Shown: one piece after another, positions 1 through 7,909 of the stretch
Layout of the letters: each line of letters begins with the position of its first letter
Numbering within the stretch: the first letter of the stretch is position 1
Assembly (NCBI RefSeq): GCF_004362715.1
Contig: NZ_SNYC01000005.1
Coordinates: forward strand, 683,781-747,780
Direction of reading: 5' to 3'
Source of the DNA: Pedobacter metabolipauper
Lineage (GTDB): Bacteria > Bacteroidota > Bacteroidia > Sphingobacteriales > Sphingobacteriaceae
DNA: 64,000 bases
Made by a program: the position numbers and the translations under genes
The notes under the pieces: generated by a model
Seen by the model: the letters and a program-made list of their open reading frames with translations, nothing else
What the model was told of the DNA's origin: nothing
The model's database searches: none

Positions 1-57
1 TAGATAAGACTGTAAATATATATTTTGATTGAGTTTTCATAGTATCTAATTCTTTAA

Positions 58-3000
58 TTAAAAGGTCATGTTAATTCCTGCAGTAATGATTCTTGGCAGT
101 GGGTAAGCAGTAAAGTCGCGTCCTGGAGTAAGTGCAGAGAAACCATCATTCGTTCCTGCCTCAGGATTTGCACCACTATATTTAGTGAACGTAGCAAGGT
201 TCTGCACACTGGCATAAACCCTTAAACCTTTGATCACGTTAGAGGAAGTGATGAATTTCTGCTTAAAATTATATCCCAATGAAACATTTTGAATGCGAAG
301 AAAACTGGCATCTTCAATCCAAAGCGAACTTACTTCACGATACAATGTTCTGCCGCCTACTGTGGTTGGAGCCAATCCATTACCCGGGTTTGAAGCAGAC
401 CGCCATCTGTCCAATACTTTACGGTCAACATTAAATACACCATCTGTATTGGTCAGAAATTCATTACCGGTTTTCATGATCTGACCACCTTGTGAGCCAA
501 CAACCAACACATTGAGATCAAAGTTTTTATAACCGAAGGTATTGGTAAACCCGTACGTAAAATCTGCCTGGGCATTACCGATCACATCAAAATCTTTAAC
601 CGCTTCTATGATCCTATTACCATCAATGTCTTTATACCTTACAGAACCAACAACAGACGAACCGTCTTTAGGCTGGGTATTCAATTCTTCCTGACTGCGG
701 TAAAGGCCGTCAAATACAAATCCAAAGAACTGACCAATTGGCTTTCCTACTTCAGTTTTATGGGTAGAATATCCGCCACCGCTCCGGCCGCTATAAATTG
801 GGGCATTGTTATTACCAGGATTTAGTTCTAACACCACATTGCGGTTAATACTGATGTTTGCATTTGTATTCCATGTAAATTCTCCAGTTAAGTTTTTAGA
901 ACTTACACCCACTTCGAAACCCCTGTTTCTAACTTTACCCAGATTTATTGTAGAGTTAGAGAATCCGGATGCCGATGGCAGCTCAGCATTTAACAGCAAT
1001 GAACTGGTAATGCGGTTATAATAATCTAATGTTAAACTTAACCGGGTATTCAATACCGACAGGTCAATACCTAAATCCAGCTCATCGGCCTTTTCCCAGG
1101 TTAGATTCTCATTGGCAATTGAACCTGAAACACGCCCGCTGGCCAGTCCGCCGCCAAAAGAATAGTTAGATGATCCGATACTCGATGCATACTGGTAATT
1201 TGGAATGTTAAAATTCCCCGTACGTCCATAACTTGCACGAACCTTCAGGTCGCTTAACCAGCTTACATTTTTAAGAAAATTTTCCTGAGAGGCTCTCCAC
1301 GCAAAAGCACCGGAAGGGAACACACCATACCTGTTATTTGCACCAAAGCGGGATGAACCATCAGACCTAACCGTTGCGGTCAATAAATAACGATCTTTAA
1401 AAGTATAGTTAACCCTGGCCAGGTAAGAGATTAATGCCCATTTTTCAATTCCTGCTCCTGCACCGTTCAGTAAAGTTGATGCATTGATCGTTTCGATCAG
1501 GTTATCCGGATAATTGGTTGCGCCAAAATTGTACCCCTCGTATCTTTCTTCCTGTGCAGTATAACCAGCAACAGCATTGATGCGGTGATCTGTTCCAAAA
1601 TTCTTATCGTAAGACAGCGTAATCTCAGACAACCAGTTGGAAGTCGTGTTCTGAGCAGTACTTGATGAAGGAATAGATGGATTGGGATTCGCATTCCCTG
1701 TTTCACCAATCACAAAGGATGGGCTAAATGAGAACGAACCATTGTTCGTATAATCGTAATTGAAGCTATATCTGGCTTTTAACGCATCAAATATTTTATA
1801 CTCAGCAAACGCAGTTGCCAGGCCTCTGAAATACTTGGCTTCTGTACCTGCAAATTCGAGCGTATTTAGCGGGTTTCCAGCGCCGATAGCACCTGGAGAA
1901 GTAATAAAAACAGTTCTGTTTCCGGCAGCATCAGCAATTGGAACAATCGGACTTAACCATAGGGTACGTGTTAAAATATCACGCTGACCAGATTCAAATC
2001 CATTCCTGTTCTGAATCCCGCCGCTTGGTGCAACACTGATACCTAATTTTATTTTCTTGCTGATGTCCGATTCAATGTTGAAATTTAAGGAGTACCGTTT
2101 GTAATCGGTATAACGGATCGTTCCTTCCTGTTCCAGGCGACCGAAGGATGCAGAATATCTCGTATTCTCAGACCCGCCGCGAAGGCTAACATCAATATTA
2201 TTCTGCATGGCTGTGCGCAGAACCGCATCGTACCAATCTGTACCGGCCCCATATTCGGATGGGTTTCTAAACTGAACCGGAATATCGGCATCAGTTGCGG
2301 TTAAACCTCTGGATGCAAAATCATCAATGATCATTTCCTTTCTGAACTGCGCATATTCCGTTCCATTAAGAACTTGAGGACGGCCCTTCTGAGGGATCTG
2401 CTGCGATCCGATGTAAGAATTTACACTCACTACCGGAGGGCCGGTCTTACCGCGTTTGGTGGTAATTACCACAACCCCGTTTGAACCTCTTGAACCATAT
2501 ATTGCGGTAGAGGAGGCATCCTTTAAAATGGTTACCGATTCTATATCATCCGGACTGATCACATTTAATGGATTATAAACCTGTCCGCCAGAATTTGATA
2601 TGGCAAAACCATCCACCACAAAAAGCGGATTATTACCAGCGGTGATAGATCCGGTACCGCGGATCTTTACGTTTACCCCGCCACCTGGTGCTCCCGTTGG
2701 TGCGCTGATCTGAACCCCGGCAACCTGGCCAATTAATTTCTGATCAATAGAGCTAACCGGCAAATCTTTTACCTGCGCTGAAGAAACGCTGGATACGGAA
2801 CCTGTCAGGTCTTTTCTTTGTGTAGTTCCATACCCAACAACGACAACTTCTTCCAGGTCGCTCGCTGAAACAGTCAGCTGAATGGCCGACAGATCTGCCG
2901 AAGCCGGAAGTTCCCTGGTTGTGAAGCCCTGATAGGTGATCACCAGAATGTCGCTTGAGGTTACATCCTTAATGGTAAATTTACCATCAGTATCCGTTAT

Positions 3001-3267
3001 TGTTACCGCCTTACCCGTCTTGGCCCTAACGGTGGCTCCCGGTATCGGTTTATTCTCTGCATCCACTACCCTTCCGGATACATCAATCTTATTGTTCTTA
3101 ATTAAAGTACCGCGGGGAACAGCCTTTTTGATGGCATTCGCAAAAGTCCCGGTAGGAGATAAAATAAGCATGGATGCTAAAAGACAGATCAACACCTTTA
3201 GAAATGACCCATCTTCTCTTACACGAAGTAGTAAGAGCGTACTTCTTTTGTAGTTACTTTTTTTCAT
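58..3267 (-). CDS. SusC/RagA-type TonB-dependent outer-membrane receptor
   Basis: Outer-membrane importer that with a SusD lipoprotein binds and takes up a glycan or other large ligand using TonB energy. A hydrophobic leader spans about residues 20-45. A carboxypeptidase-regulatory-like domain (about 60-130; GRVVDAENKPIPGATV) is followed by a TonB-box-like EEVVVVGYGTT, a plug with the IRGTGSITAGNNPLFVVDG signature, and a long beta-barrel ending in phenylalanine (INMTF), as outer-membrane barrels do. It has no STN domain, so it is not expected to signal to a FecR. Length is normal for the family. The partner susD should follow on the minus strand, but only 57 bases remain before the window edge. 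A GH43 gene and an AraC regulator lie upstream on the same strand. The family is certain; the ligand is unknown. Confidence 0.95.
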   Translation of the reverse strand: MKKSNYKRSTLLLLRVREDGSFLKVLICLLASMLILSPTGTFANAIKKAVPRGTLIKNNKIDVSGRVVDAENKPIPGATVRAKTGKAVTITDTDGKFTIKDVTSSDILVITYQGFTTRELPASADLSAIQLTVSASDLEEVVVVGYGTTQRKDLTGSVSSVSSAQVKDLPVSSIDQKLIGQVAGVQISAPTGAPGGGVNVKIRGTGSITAGNNPLFVVDGFAISNSGGQVYNPLNVISPDDIESVTILKDASSTAIYGSRGSNGVVVITTKRGKTGPPVVSVNSYIGSQQIPQKGRPQVLNGTEYAQFRKEMIIDDFASRGLTATDADIPVQFRNPSEYGAGTDWYDAVLRTAMQNNIDVSLRGGSENTRYSASFGRLEQEGTIRYTDYKRYSLNFNIESDISKKIKLGISVAPSGGIQNRNGFESGQRDILTRTLWLSPIVPIADAAGNRTVFITSPGAIGAGNPLNTLEFAGTEAKYFRGLATAFAEYKIFDALKARYSFNYDYTNNGSFSFSPSFVIGETGNANPNPSIPSSSTAQNTTSNWLSEITLSYDKNFGTDHRINAVAGYTAQEERYEGYNFGATNYPDNLIETINASTLLNGAGAGIEKWALISYLARVNYTFKDRYLLTATVRSDGSSRFGANNRYGVFPSGAFAWRASQENFLKNVSWLSDLKVRASYGRTGNFNIPNYQYASSIGSSNYSFGGGLASGRVSGSIANENLTWEKADELDLGIDLSVLNTRLSLTLDYYNRITSSLLLNAELPSASGFSNSTINLGKVRNRGFEVGVSSKNLTGEFTWNTNANISINRNVVLELNPGNNNAPIYSGRSGGGYSTHKTEVGKPIGQFFGFVFDGLYRSQEELNTQPKDGSSVVGSVRYKDIDGNRIIEAVKDFDVIGNAQADFTYGFTNTFGYKNFDLNVLVVGSQGGQIMKTGNEFLTNTDGVFNVDRKVLDRWRSASNPGNGLAPTTVGGRTLYREVSSLWIEDASFLRIQNVSLGYNFKQKFITSSNVIKGLRVYASVQNLATFTKYSGANPEAGTNDGFSALTPGRDFTAYPLPRIITAGINMTF

Positions 3268-3371
3268 ATGCTGGTAGTTTTAAGTTTATATTTGGATTAA
3301 TTTTAAGCTCATAAAACTGGGCTTTGCGGGATAACTAGATTTAAATGCCTTTAAGTGTGATGCATCTTACC

Positions 3372-3389
3372 GTTCATTTAAAAATGAAC
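3372..3389. promoter_or_regulatory. palindrome upstream of SusC gene
   Basis: GTTCATTT-AA-AAATGAAC has perfect 8-bp arms with a 2-base centre, about 105 bases upstream of the SusC start codon, in the 226-base gap between the GH43 stop and the SusC start. It could be an operator or a short hairpin in a GH43-SusC transcript. There is no T-run, so a terminator is unlikely. Function is inference. Confidence 0.3.
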
Positions 3390-3493
3390 CCAGGCTAAAA
3401 ATTTGACGCAAAGAAGTCCAGGGGCTGCCAGTTAACCATCACAAAGGCCAATCAGCAACCGTATTATTTAAAAATTTATTACGGGATTAAAAG

Positions 3494-4999
3494 CTATTCA
3501 ATGAGCCAGTTAAACTTCAGTTTCCGGTTCTTTTCAACGGTAAACGTCTGACCATAATCGGTGCTGATAGCAGCATTATCAGTACCAGAATTAGAAGCGG
3601 AGTCGTTGTAAGCAAAGCCATAAAACCCTTTTCCGGTATCAGACTTCAGTACAAATGTATATTGCTTTCCTGACGTTACACTTACATTCGGGTTGACCAC
3701 AAACCCCCTGGCAGACCATCCCAGTGAATCTCTCGGAATGATGATCTTTGCCAATGGTGATCCCTTGATTTTTCCAGCTTCAGATTCGTAAAAATCCAGG
3801 CTCAGATCTTCAAGCGGATATCCATTTTTAAGCGTCGTTACCTCAAATGTTTTTAACCGCCCGGATTTAGCCGCCGTAAAAGATTGCGATCTTTGAATCT
3901 TACCGCCAATGTCAGAGAATGCCTTAAAGTCATTAGTCTCTAATGGAGCGGAACCCGAAGTATTTTTCTTGCTTTTAGTTACACTAAAAGATTTGATGCA
4001 TTCCATCGGATTGATAGATCCGTCTTCTGCAAATGTTAACGGTGCCCAATAGAAGTTAGCCAACGCTTCATTCTTAGCTGCATTGTTCCAAAGGTCACTG
4101 CCATATAAGTATATGGTTTCTGAATTAACCTTCATCGTTGACACAAAAGAAGGCTGTCCGCCGCATGAATTATCGCTGATTTTTTTTCCTTCAGACCACG
4201 GACCTAACGGGGATCTAGCCGTTTTATAAGATGTACCTGTTCCTGAACAGTAACCGCAGTTTGGGTCTGAATAGGTTACATAATAGATCCCTTTGCGTTT
4301 AAATAATGCCGGTGCCTCAGTATTGCCATTCGTAATTGATCGGGCTACTTTACCTGTTCCTGATAAATAATCATCCGTTAATTGTTCAATCACAATAGTG
4401 CCCCGTGTTCTCCAGTCTGTAAGGGCCAGGTAACCGGTACCATCATCATCTATAAAAAGATCATGATCACCATTGTTTAAGCCTGCAGCAGGCATATTGC
4501 TGTTCACAGCTATTTTCGGTTCTTTGGTTTCGATAAATGGCCCGATAGGTGTTTTCGCGGTAAAAACACGATAACCGGATACGTTATCGTAAACGTTGAT
4601 CCAAAGGATGTATGTTTTGTTTTTCTTATTGTAAATGACATGAGGGCGGAAACAACCGTAGGTCTTTCCGTCACAACGGGATTGCCACAATGGCGTCTTC
4701 GCATCGAACAAATATCCTTCATCCTTCCAGGTAACCATGTCTTTTGAAGAGTAAGACTTAAAGCCGCAAAAGGGTGCGGTCTTATTGTTCCATTCAAAAC
4801 CACAGTCGTAGCTTGTACCATACAAATAATAGGTACCATTAAAATAGGCAATTTCGCCATCATGGGCATCCACTGCGTTTCCTAAATTATCAAATTTTGT
4901 AATTTGCTGCCCCTCTTGGGTGAAGTTCTTAATCAACTGCGCTTTGGCAGCAAAACTAAAAACCAGGGCGATCAATAATGCCGGGTAAAACTTTCTCAT
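3494..4999 (-). CDS. secreted glycoside hydrolase family 43-like enzyme with C-terminal beta-sandwich module
   Basis: Predicted periplasmic or exported glycosidase. A signal peptide covers residues 1-20. The five-bladed propeller signatures of GH43 are present: an N-terminal Asp (D44 or D47) before the AYFNGTYYLYG strand, the HDLFIDDDGTGYL segment (D180) for the pKa-modulating Asp, and TEAPALFKRKGIYYVTYSD with E228 as likely general acid. Residues from about 345 to 501 form an additional beta-rich module, possibly carbohydrate-binding. The general look is closest to the exo-beta-1,3-galactanase/arabinofuranosidase side of GH43, but subfamily and substrate cannot be fixed by eye. It lies between an AraC regulator (147-base gap) and a SusC (226-base gap), all on the minus strand, consistent with a small glycan-use locus. 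Family assignment is good, substrate unknown. Confidence 0.85.
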   Translation of the reverse strand: MRKFYPALLIALVFSFAAKAQLIKNFTQEGQQITKFDNLGNAVDAHDGEIAYFNGTYYLYGTSYDCGFEWNNKTAPFCGFKSYSSKDMVTWKDEGYLFDAKTPLWQSRCDGKTYGCFRPHVIYNKKNKTYILWINVYDNVSGYRVFTAKTPIGPFIETKEPKIAVNSNMPAAGLNNGDHDLFIDDDGTGYLALTDWRTRGTIVIEQLTDDYLSGTGKVARSITNGNTEAPALFKRKGIYYVTYSDPNCGYCSGTGTSYKTARSPLGPWSEGKKISDNSCGGQPSFVSTMKVNSETIYLYGSDLWNNAAKNEALANFYWAPLTFAEDGSINPMECIKSFSVTKSKKNTSGSAPLETNDFKAFSDIGGKIQRSQSFTAAKSGRLKTFEVTTLKNGYPLEDLSLDFYESEAGKIKGSPLAKIIIPRDSLGWSARGFVVNPNVSVTSGKQYTFVLKSDTGKGFYGFAYNDSASNSGTDNAAISTDYGQTFTVEKNRKLKFNWLIE

Positions 5000-5036
5000 A
5001 TTTGGTTCAATTTTATCATAACTACATCTTAAAACA

Positions 5037-5141
5037 AGCGTTAAGTAAGCAGTAAGTGAAACAGTTAACCAAATTTAATTCATTCAATTATGCTATAGTT
5101 ATAGAATTTGACAATAGATTCGTACTTTATGACTTAACGCT
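5037..5141. promoter_or_regulatory. widely spaced 10-bp inverted repeat flanking the GH43 promoter
   Basis: AGCGTTAAGT at 5037-5046 and its exact reverse complement ACTTAACGCT at 5132-5141 bracket 85 bases, nearly filling the gap between the AraC stop and the GH43 start. A TAAATTTG match to the -7 consensus on the minus strand (5070-5077) lies between the arms, 70 bases from the GH43 start. The arrangement suits paired half-sites for a dimeric AraC-type regulator, possibly with looping. The repeat is seen directly; the regulator and looping are inference. Confidence 0.45.
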
Positions 5142-5145
5142 ACAC

Positions 5146-6030
5146 CTATGATTTGCCGTTAGCCCTCAGCCTAAAGGCACTTGGCGTTAGCCCTGTTTTC
5201 TCCTTAAATAACCTGGAGAAGTAGAAATAAGAATCAAACTGAAGCTCATAAGCAATTTCTTTGATGGGTATCTTTTGATCACACAGCAGCTCTTTAGCCT
5301 TTTCAATCTTTAACTGGATATAAAACTGACCGGGAGAAATACCGGTATAGGTTTTAAAGAGCTTCCTAAAATGAGAATAGCCAATCATCAGTTCTTGTGC
5401 GGCCTGTTCAGGAGAAAACACCTTAGTGATGTTCGACCTGAAAAGCAGTCTTGCCTTATTAATGATGATTTGCTTTTCTTCATTTTGAACAGACTGTTCC
5501 TTTTCTACAGAATGGATACAACCCAACAAATGCAGGGTTGCTCCCGATATTTGCGGCTGATAGCCGGTATCTTCTCTTTTTGTTTTTTCAATGATGGAAT
5601 TGAACAGATTAAAGGTATGCTCATTAAAGCCAAGATTAATGCAGGGGTTTTCCCGTTTAAAGAATTTCTTCTCCACCAGGTCATCCATAATCTTCCCCTT
5701 AAAACCAACCCAGTATTCATCCCATCCCGTTTCTTTAGACGGACGGTAGCGGTGCCTTTCTCCAGGAAACAACAGGATAATGGTACCTGCCTTTACTTCG
5801 GCTTGCTTAAAGCTGTCCGATTCAAACAATCCATGTCCTTCAGTAACATATATAATCTGGTATTCACTCAAAACACGTCCGGTTTGCCATCTAAAATTAT
5901 GATCGTCCGGATGGGCGTTTATAGGATAACCGCATGCAGAGCCAACCCGGGTGCAGCCTACGTTTAACACACAAAGTCCCCAATTTTCATCCTCTTTACC
6001 AACGGGCAGATATTTGTAGTAGTCAATCAT
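5146..6030 (-). CDS. AraC family transcriptional regulator
   Basis: Sugar- or metabolite-responsive DNA-binding activator. The N-terminal half (about residues 20-140) is an AraC-type cupin (EYQIIYVTEGHGLFES, then GTIILLFPGERHRYRP). The C-terminal hundred residues hold two helix-turn-helix motifs, ending in the family signature IPIKEIAYELQFDSYFYFSRLFKEKTGLTPSAFR (given here only to its key parts: IAYELQF, YFSRLFK, TGLTPSAFR). Length of 294 is typical. It is the first gene of a minus-strand run with GH43 and SusC. A 10-bp inverted repeat lies directly downstream, around the GH43 promoter, and is the natural candidate target. Ligand unknown. Confidence 0.93.
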   Translation of the reverse strand: MIDYYKYLPVGKEDENWGLCVLNVGCTRVGSACGYPINAHPDDHNFRWQTGRVLSEYQIIYVTEGHGLFESDSFKQAEVKAGTIILLFPGERHRYRPSKETGWDEYWVGFKGKIMDDLVEKKFFKRENPCINLGFNEHTFNLFNSIIEKTKREDTGYQPQISGATLHLLGCIHSVEKEQSVQNEEKQIIINKARLLFRSNITKVFSPEQAAQELMIGYSHFRKLFKTYTGISPGQFYIQLKIEKAKELLCDQKIPIKEIAYELQFDSYFYFSRLFKEKTGLTPSAFRLRANGKS

Positions 6031-6376
6031 ATAGTTCTTATATAATAAAGCTAACCTACTTAAAAAATCCTATTGATAAAAGCAAAAGAGAGATTGGCAA
6101 TTAAATCATCCGGTCCTGTCAGAAATTTTCACGCTGTAATTAAAGCTTAATATTAGGCTAACGAACAGCTGTTTATTCCTATAAGGAATAAATTTTAAGG
6201 TTTCAATAAGGAAGCGGCTAAAACAATGAATTTATTTAAACAATCACAACGCCAGTTGGTTATAAAACAAACCTGCTATCATGAAAAATACCATTATTTT
6301 TATCCATGGTATATTCCAAAATCCCCTAAACCGGGATCGGCGAAACCATAAATCACCTTTATAAACAGACACCGCT
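6031..6376. other. 346-base divergent intergenic region
   Basis: This is the promoter region between the AraC gene (minus) and the first molybdoenzyme operon (plus). It is AT-rich and contains the interrupted palindrome at 6173-6191. On the minus strand TAGCTTTA (6046-6053) resembles a -7 box for the AraC gene. A minus-strand open frame from 6244 overlaps the start of the downstream gene and is treated as unsupported. Nothing else is recognised. Confidence 0.5.
6173..6191. promoter_or_regulatory. interrupted palindrome TTATTCC-N5-GGAATAA
   Basis: Perfect 7-bp arms around TATAA, 186 bases upstream of the 2Fe-2S subunit start. A closely similar element (TTCCTAT-AAAGA-ATAGGAA) precedes the carbonic anhydrase gene at 58164-58182; both share TTCCTATAA and GAATA. 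This looks like a dimeric regulator site, identity unknown. Confidence 0.4.
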
Positions 6377-6886
6377 ATGATTACAGAAAACATAAGTACA
6401 CCAGTGATCAGCCATAAGAAAAAATTGAGCCTTACCATAAATGGCGAGGTAAAAACTCTGGAAGTAAAGCCATGGGTTAGCCTGCTGGATTGCCTTAGGG
6501 AACATCTGGACCTAACTGGTACAAAAAAAGGCTGCGACCATGGACAATGCGGTGCCTGTACAGTCATTGTTGACGGCAAAAGAATCCTCAGCTGCCTTAC
6601 ACTGGCAGTGATGAAGGATGGTGCCAGCATTACAACTATTGAAGGTATTGGCAAAGACGGCGAACTTCATCCGCTGCAAAAAGCATTTATTGATCATGAT
6701 GCATTCCAGTGCGGCTACTGTACGCCCGGACAAATCTGTAGTGCAATTGGAATGATTGCTGAAGGAAAAGCAAAAACACGTACCGAAGTTAAAGAGCTGA
6801 TGAGCGGAAACTTATGCCGCTGTGGAGCCAATACCAATATCATTGATGCGATCATGGAAGTTCAGGAGGGATTAACAAATGAATGA
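6377..6886 (+). CDS. xanthine-oxidase-family 2Fe-2S subunit, no export signal (first copy)
   Basis: Small electron-transfer subunit of a three-subunit molybdenum hydroxylase. It carries a plant-ferredoxin-type 2Fe-2S cluster (C53, C58, C61, C73 in CDHGQCGAC...C) and the second, helical-domain cluster (C112, C115 in QCGYC; C147, C149 in CRC). At 169 residues it is the normal length, and the N-terminus has neither a twin-arginine motif nor a hydrophobic stretch, so the complex should stay in the cytoplasm. This contrasts with the paralogue at 10311. It overlaps the FAD subunit by 8 bases, implying translational coupling. Substrate class (aldehyde, purine or N-heterocycle) cannot be read from this subunit. 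Confidence 0.93.
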   Translation: MITENISTPVISHKKKLSLTINGEVKTLEVKPWVSLLDCLREHLDLTGTKKGCDHGQCGACTVIVDGKRILSCLTLAVMKDGASITTIEGIGKDGELHPLQKAFIDHDAFQCGYCTPGQICSAIGMIAEGKAKTRTEVKELMSGNLCRCGANTNIIDAIMEVQEGLTNE

Positions 6887-7898
6887 TTTCAATTATACCA
6901 GGGTTTATTCGATGGACGAAGCCCTTGCCAATGTAAGCCTCGGCAAAGGACACCGGGTTATTGCCGGCGGCACCAACCTGATCGACCTGATGAAATATTT
7001 CATCACTACAGCAGACGAATTGGTAGATATTAACCCTATTTCTGAACACCAAACTATCGAAGAACTACCTGATGGCCGGCTCCGTCTTGGTGCTTTTGCA
7101 ACCAATGCCGATACCGCTTACCACCCATTAGTAGAATCGCGTTATCCGCTGCTGAACAGGGCAATTCTTGCGGGAGCATCCGCACAGATCCGTAACATGG
7201 CTACAAATGGTGGTAATCTTTTACAACGCACACGCTGTTATTATTTTTATGACATCAATACGCCCTGCAATAAAAGAGAGCCGGGAACAGGTTGTTCGGC
7301 AATTAATGGTTACAACAGAACCATGGCCATTATGGGTACCAGTGAACACTGCATCGCCGTATTTCCATCAGACATGTGCGTGGCACTTGCTGCACTGGAT
7401 GCGGTAGTGAACATTGTTGGTCCCGAAGGAACAAGACAACTCCCTTTTGCAGATTTCCACCGTTTACCTGGTAATACACCTCATATCGATAATAACCTGA
7501 TGGACAATGAACTCATCAGCAGCATTGATCTGCCTGAAAAAGGTTTTTCCAGCAGTTACAGTTACCTGAAATTGAGGGATAGAAATTCCTATGCATTCGC
7601 GCTGGTTTCTGTAGCTACCGCACTTGATCTGGAACACGGTCTGATCAAAGAAGCCCGGATTGCCCTGGGCGGCCTTGCCCATAAACCATGGCGGGTACAG
7701 GAAGCAGAAGATTTTTTAAAAGGTAAACAGGCCAGTAAAACCAATTTTGAAGCAGCGGCAGACCTCATCCTTCAGGGAGCAAAGTCTTTCGAATTCAATG
7801 CCTTTAAGATCGAGCTGGCTAAGCGCGCCATTGTCAGGAACTGCATGATGGCCCTGGATCCGGATACACAGCAACCGGGTGCCCAACCCTCTTTATAA
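6879..7898 (+). CDS. xanthine-oxidase-family FAD-binding subunit (first copy)
   Basis: Middle subunit, passing electrons from the 2Fe-2S clusters to FAD. The FAD-binding motifs are visible: AGGTNLID (29-36) and ATNGGNLLQRTRC (108-120). A cysteine-rich insert (C120, C130, C139, with C158 and C167 further on) matches the position of the extra 4Fe-4S cluster known in the E. coli aldehyde oxidase PaoB and in 4-hydroxybenzoyl-CoA reductase beta subunits. A PaoABC/YagTSR-type enzyme is therefore the best comparison. The start at 6879 overlaps the upstream gene by 8 bases; the Mo subunit begins 11 bases downstream. The 4Fe-4S assignment is inference from cysteine spacing. Confidence 0.92.
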   Translation: MNDFNYTRVYSMDEALANVSLGKGHRVIAGGTNLIDLMKYFITTADELVDINPISEHQTIEELPDGRLRLGAFATNADTAYHPLVESRYPLLNRAILAGASAQIRNMATNGGNLLQRTRCYYFYDINTPCNKREPGTGCSAINGYNRTMAIMGTSEHCIAVFPSDMCVALAALDAVVNIVGPEGTRQLPFADFHRLPGNTPHIDNNLMDNELISSIDLPEKGFSSSYSYLKLRDRNSYAFALVSVATALDLEHGLIKEARIALGGLAHKPWRVQEAEDFLKGKQASKTNFEAAADLILQGAKSFEFNAFKIELAKRAIVRNCMMALDPDTQQPGAQPSL

Positions 7899-7909
7899 CC
7901 ACCGATATT

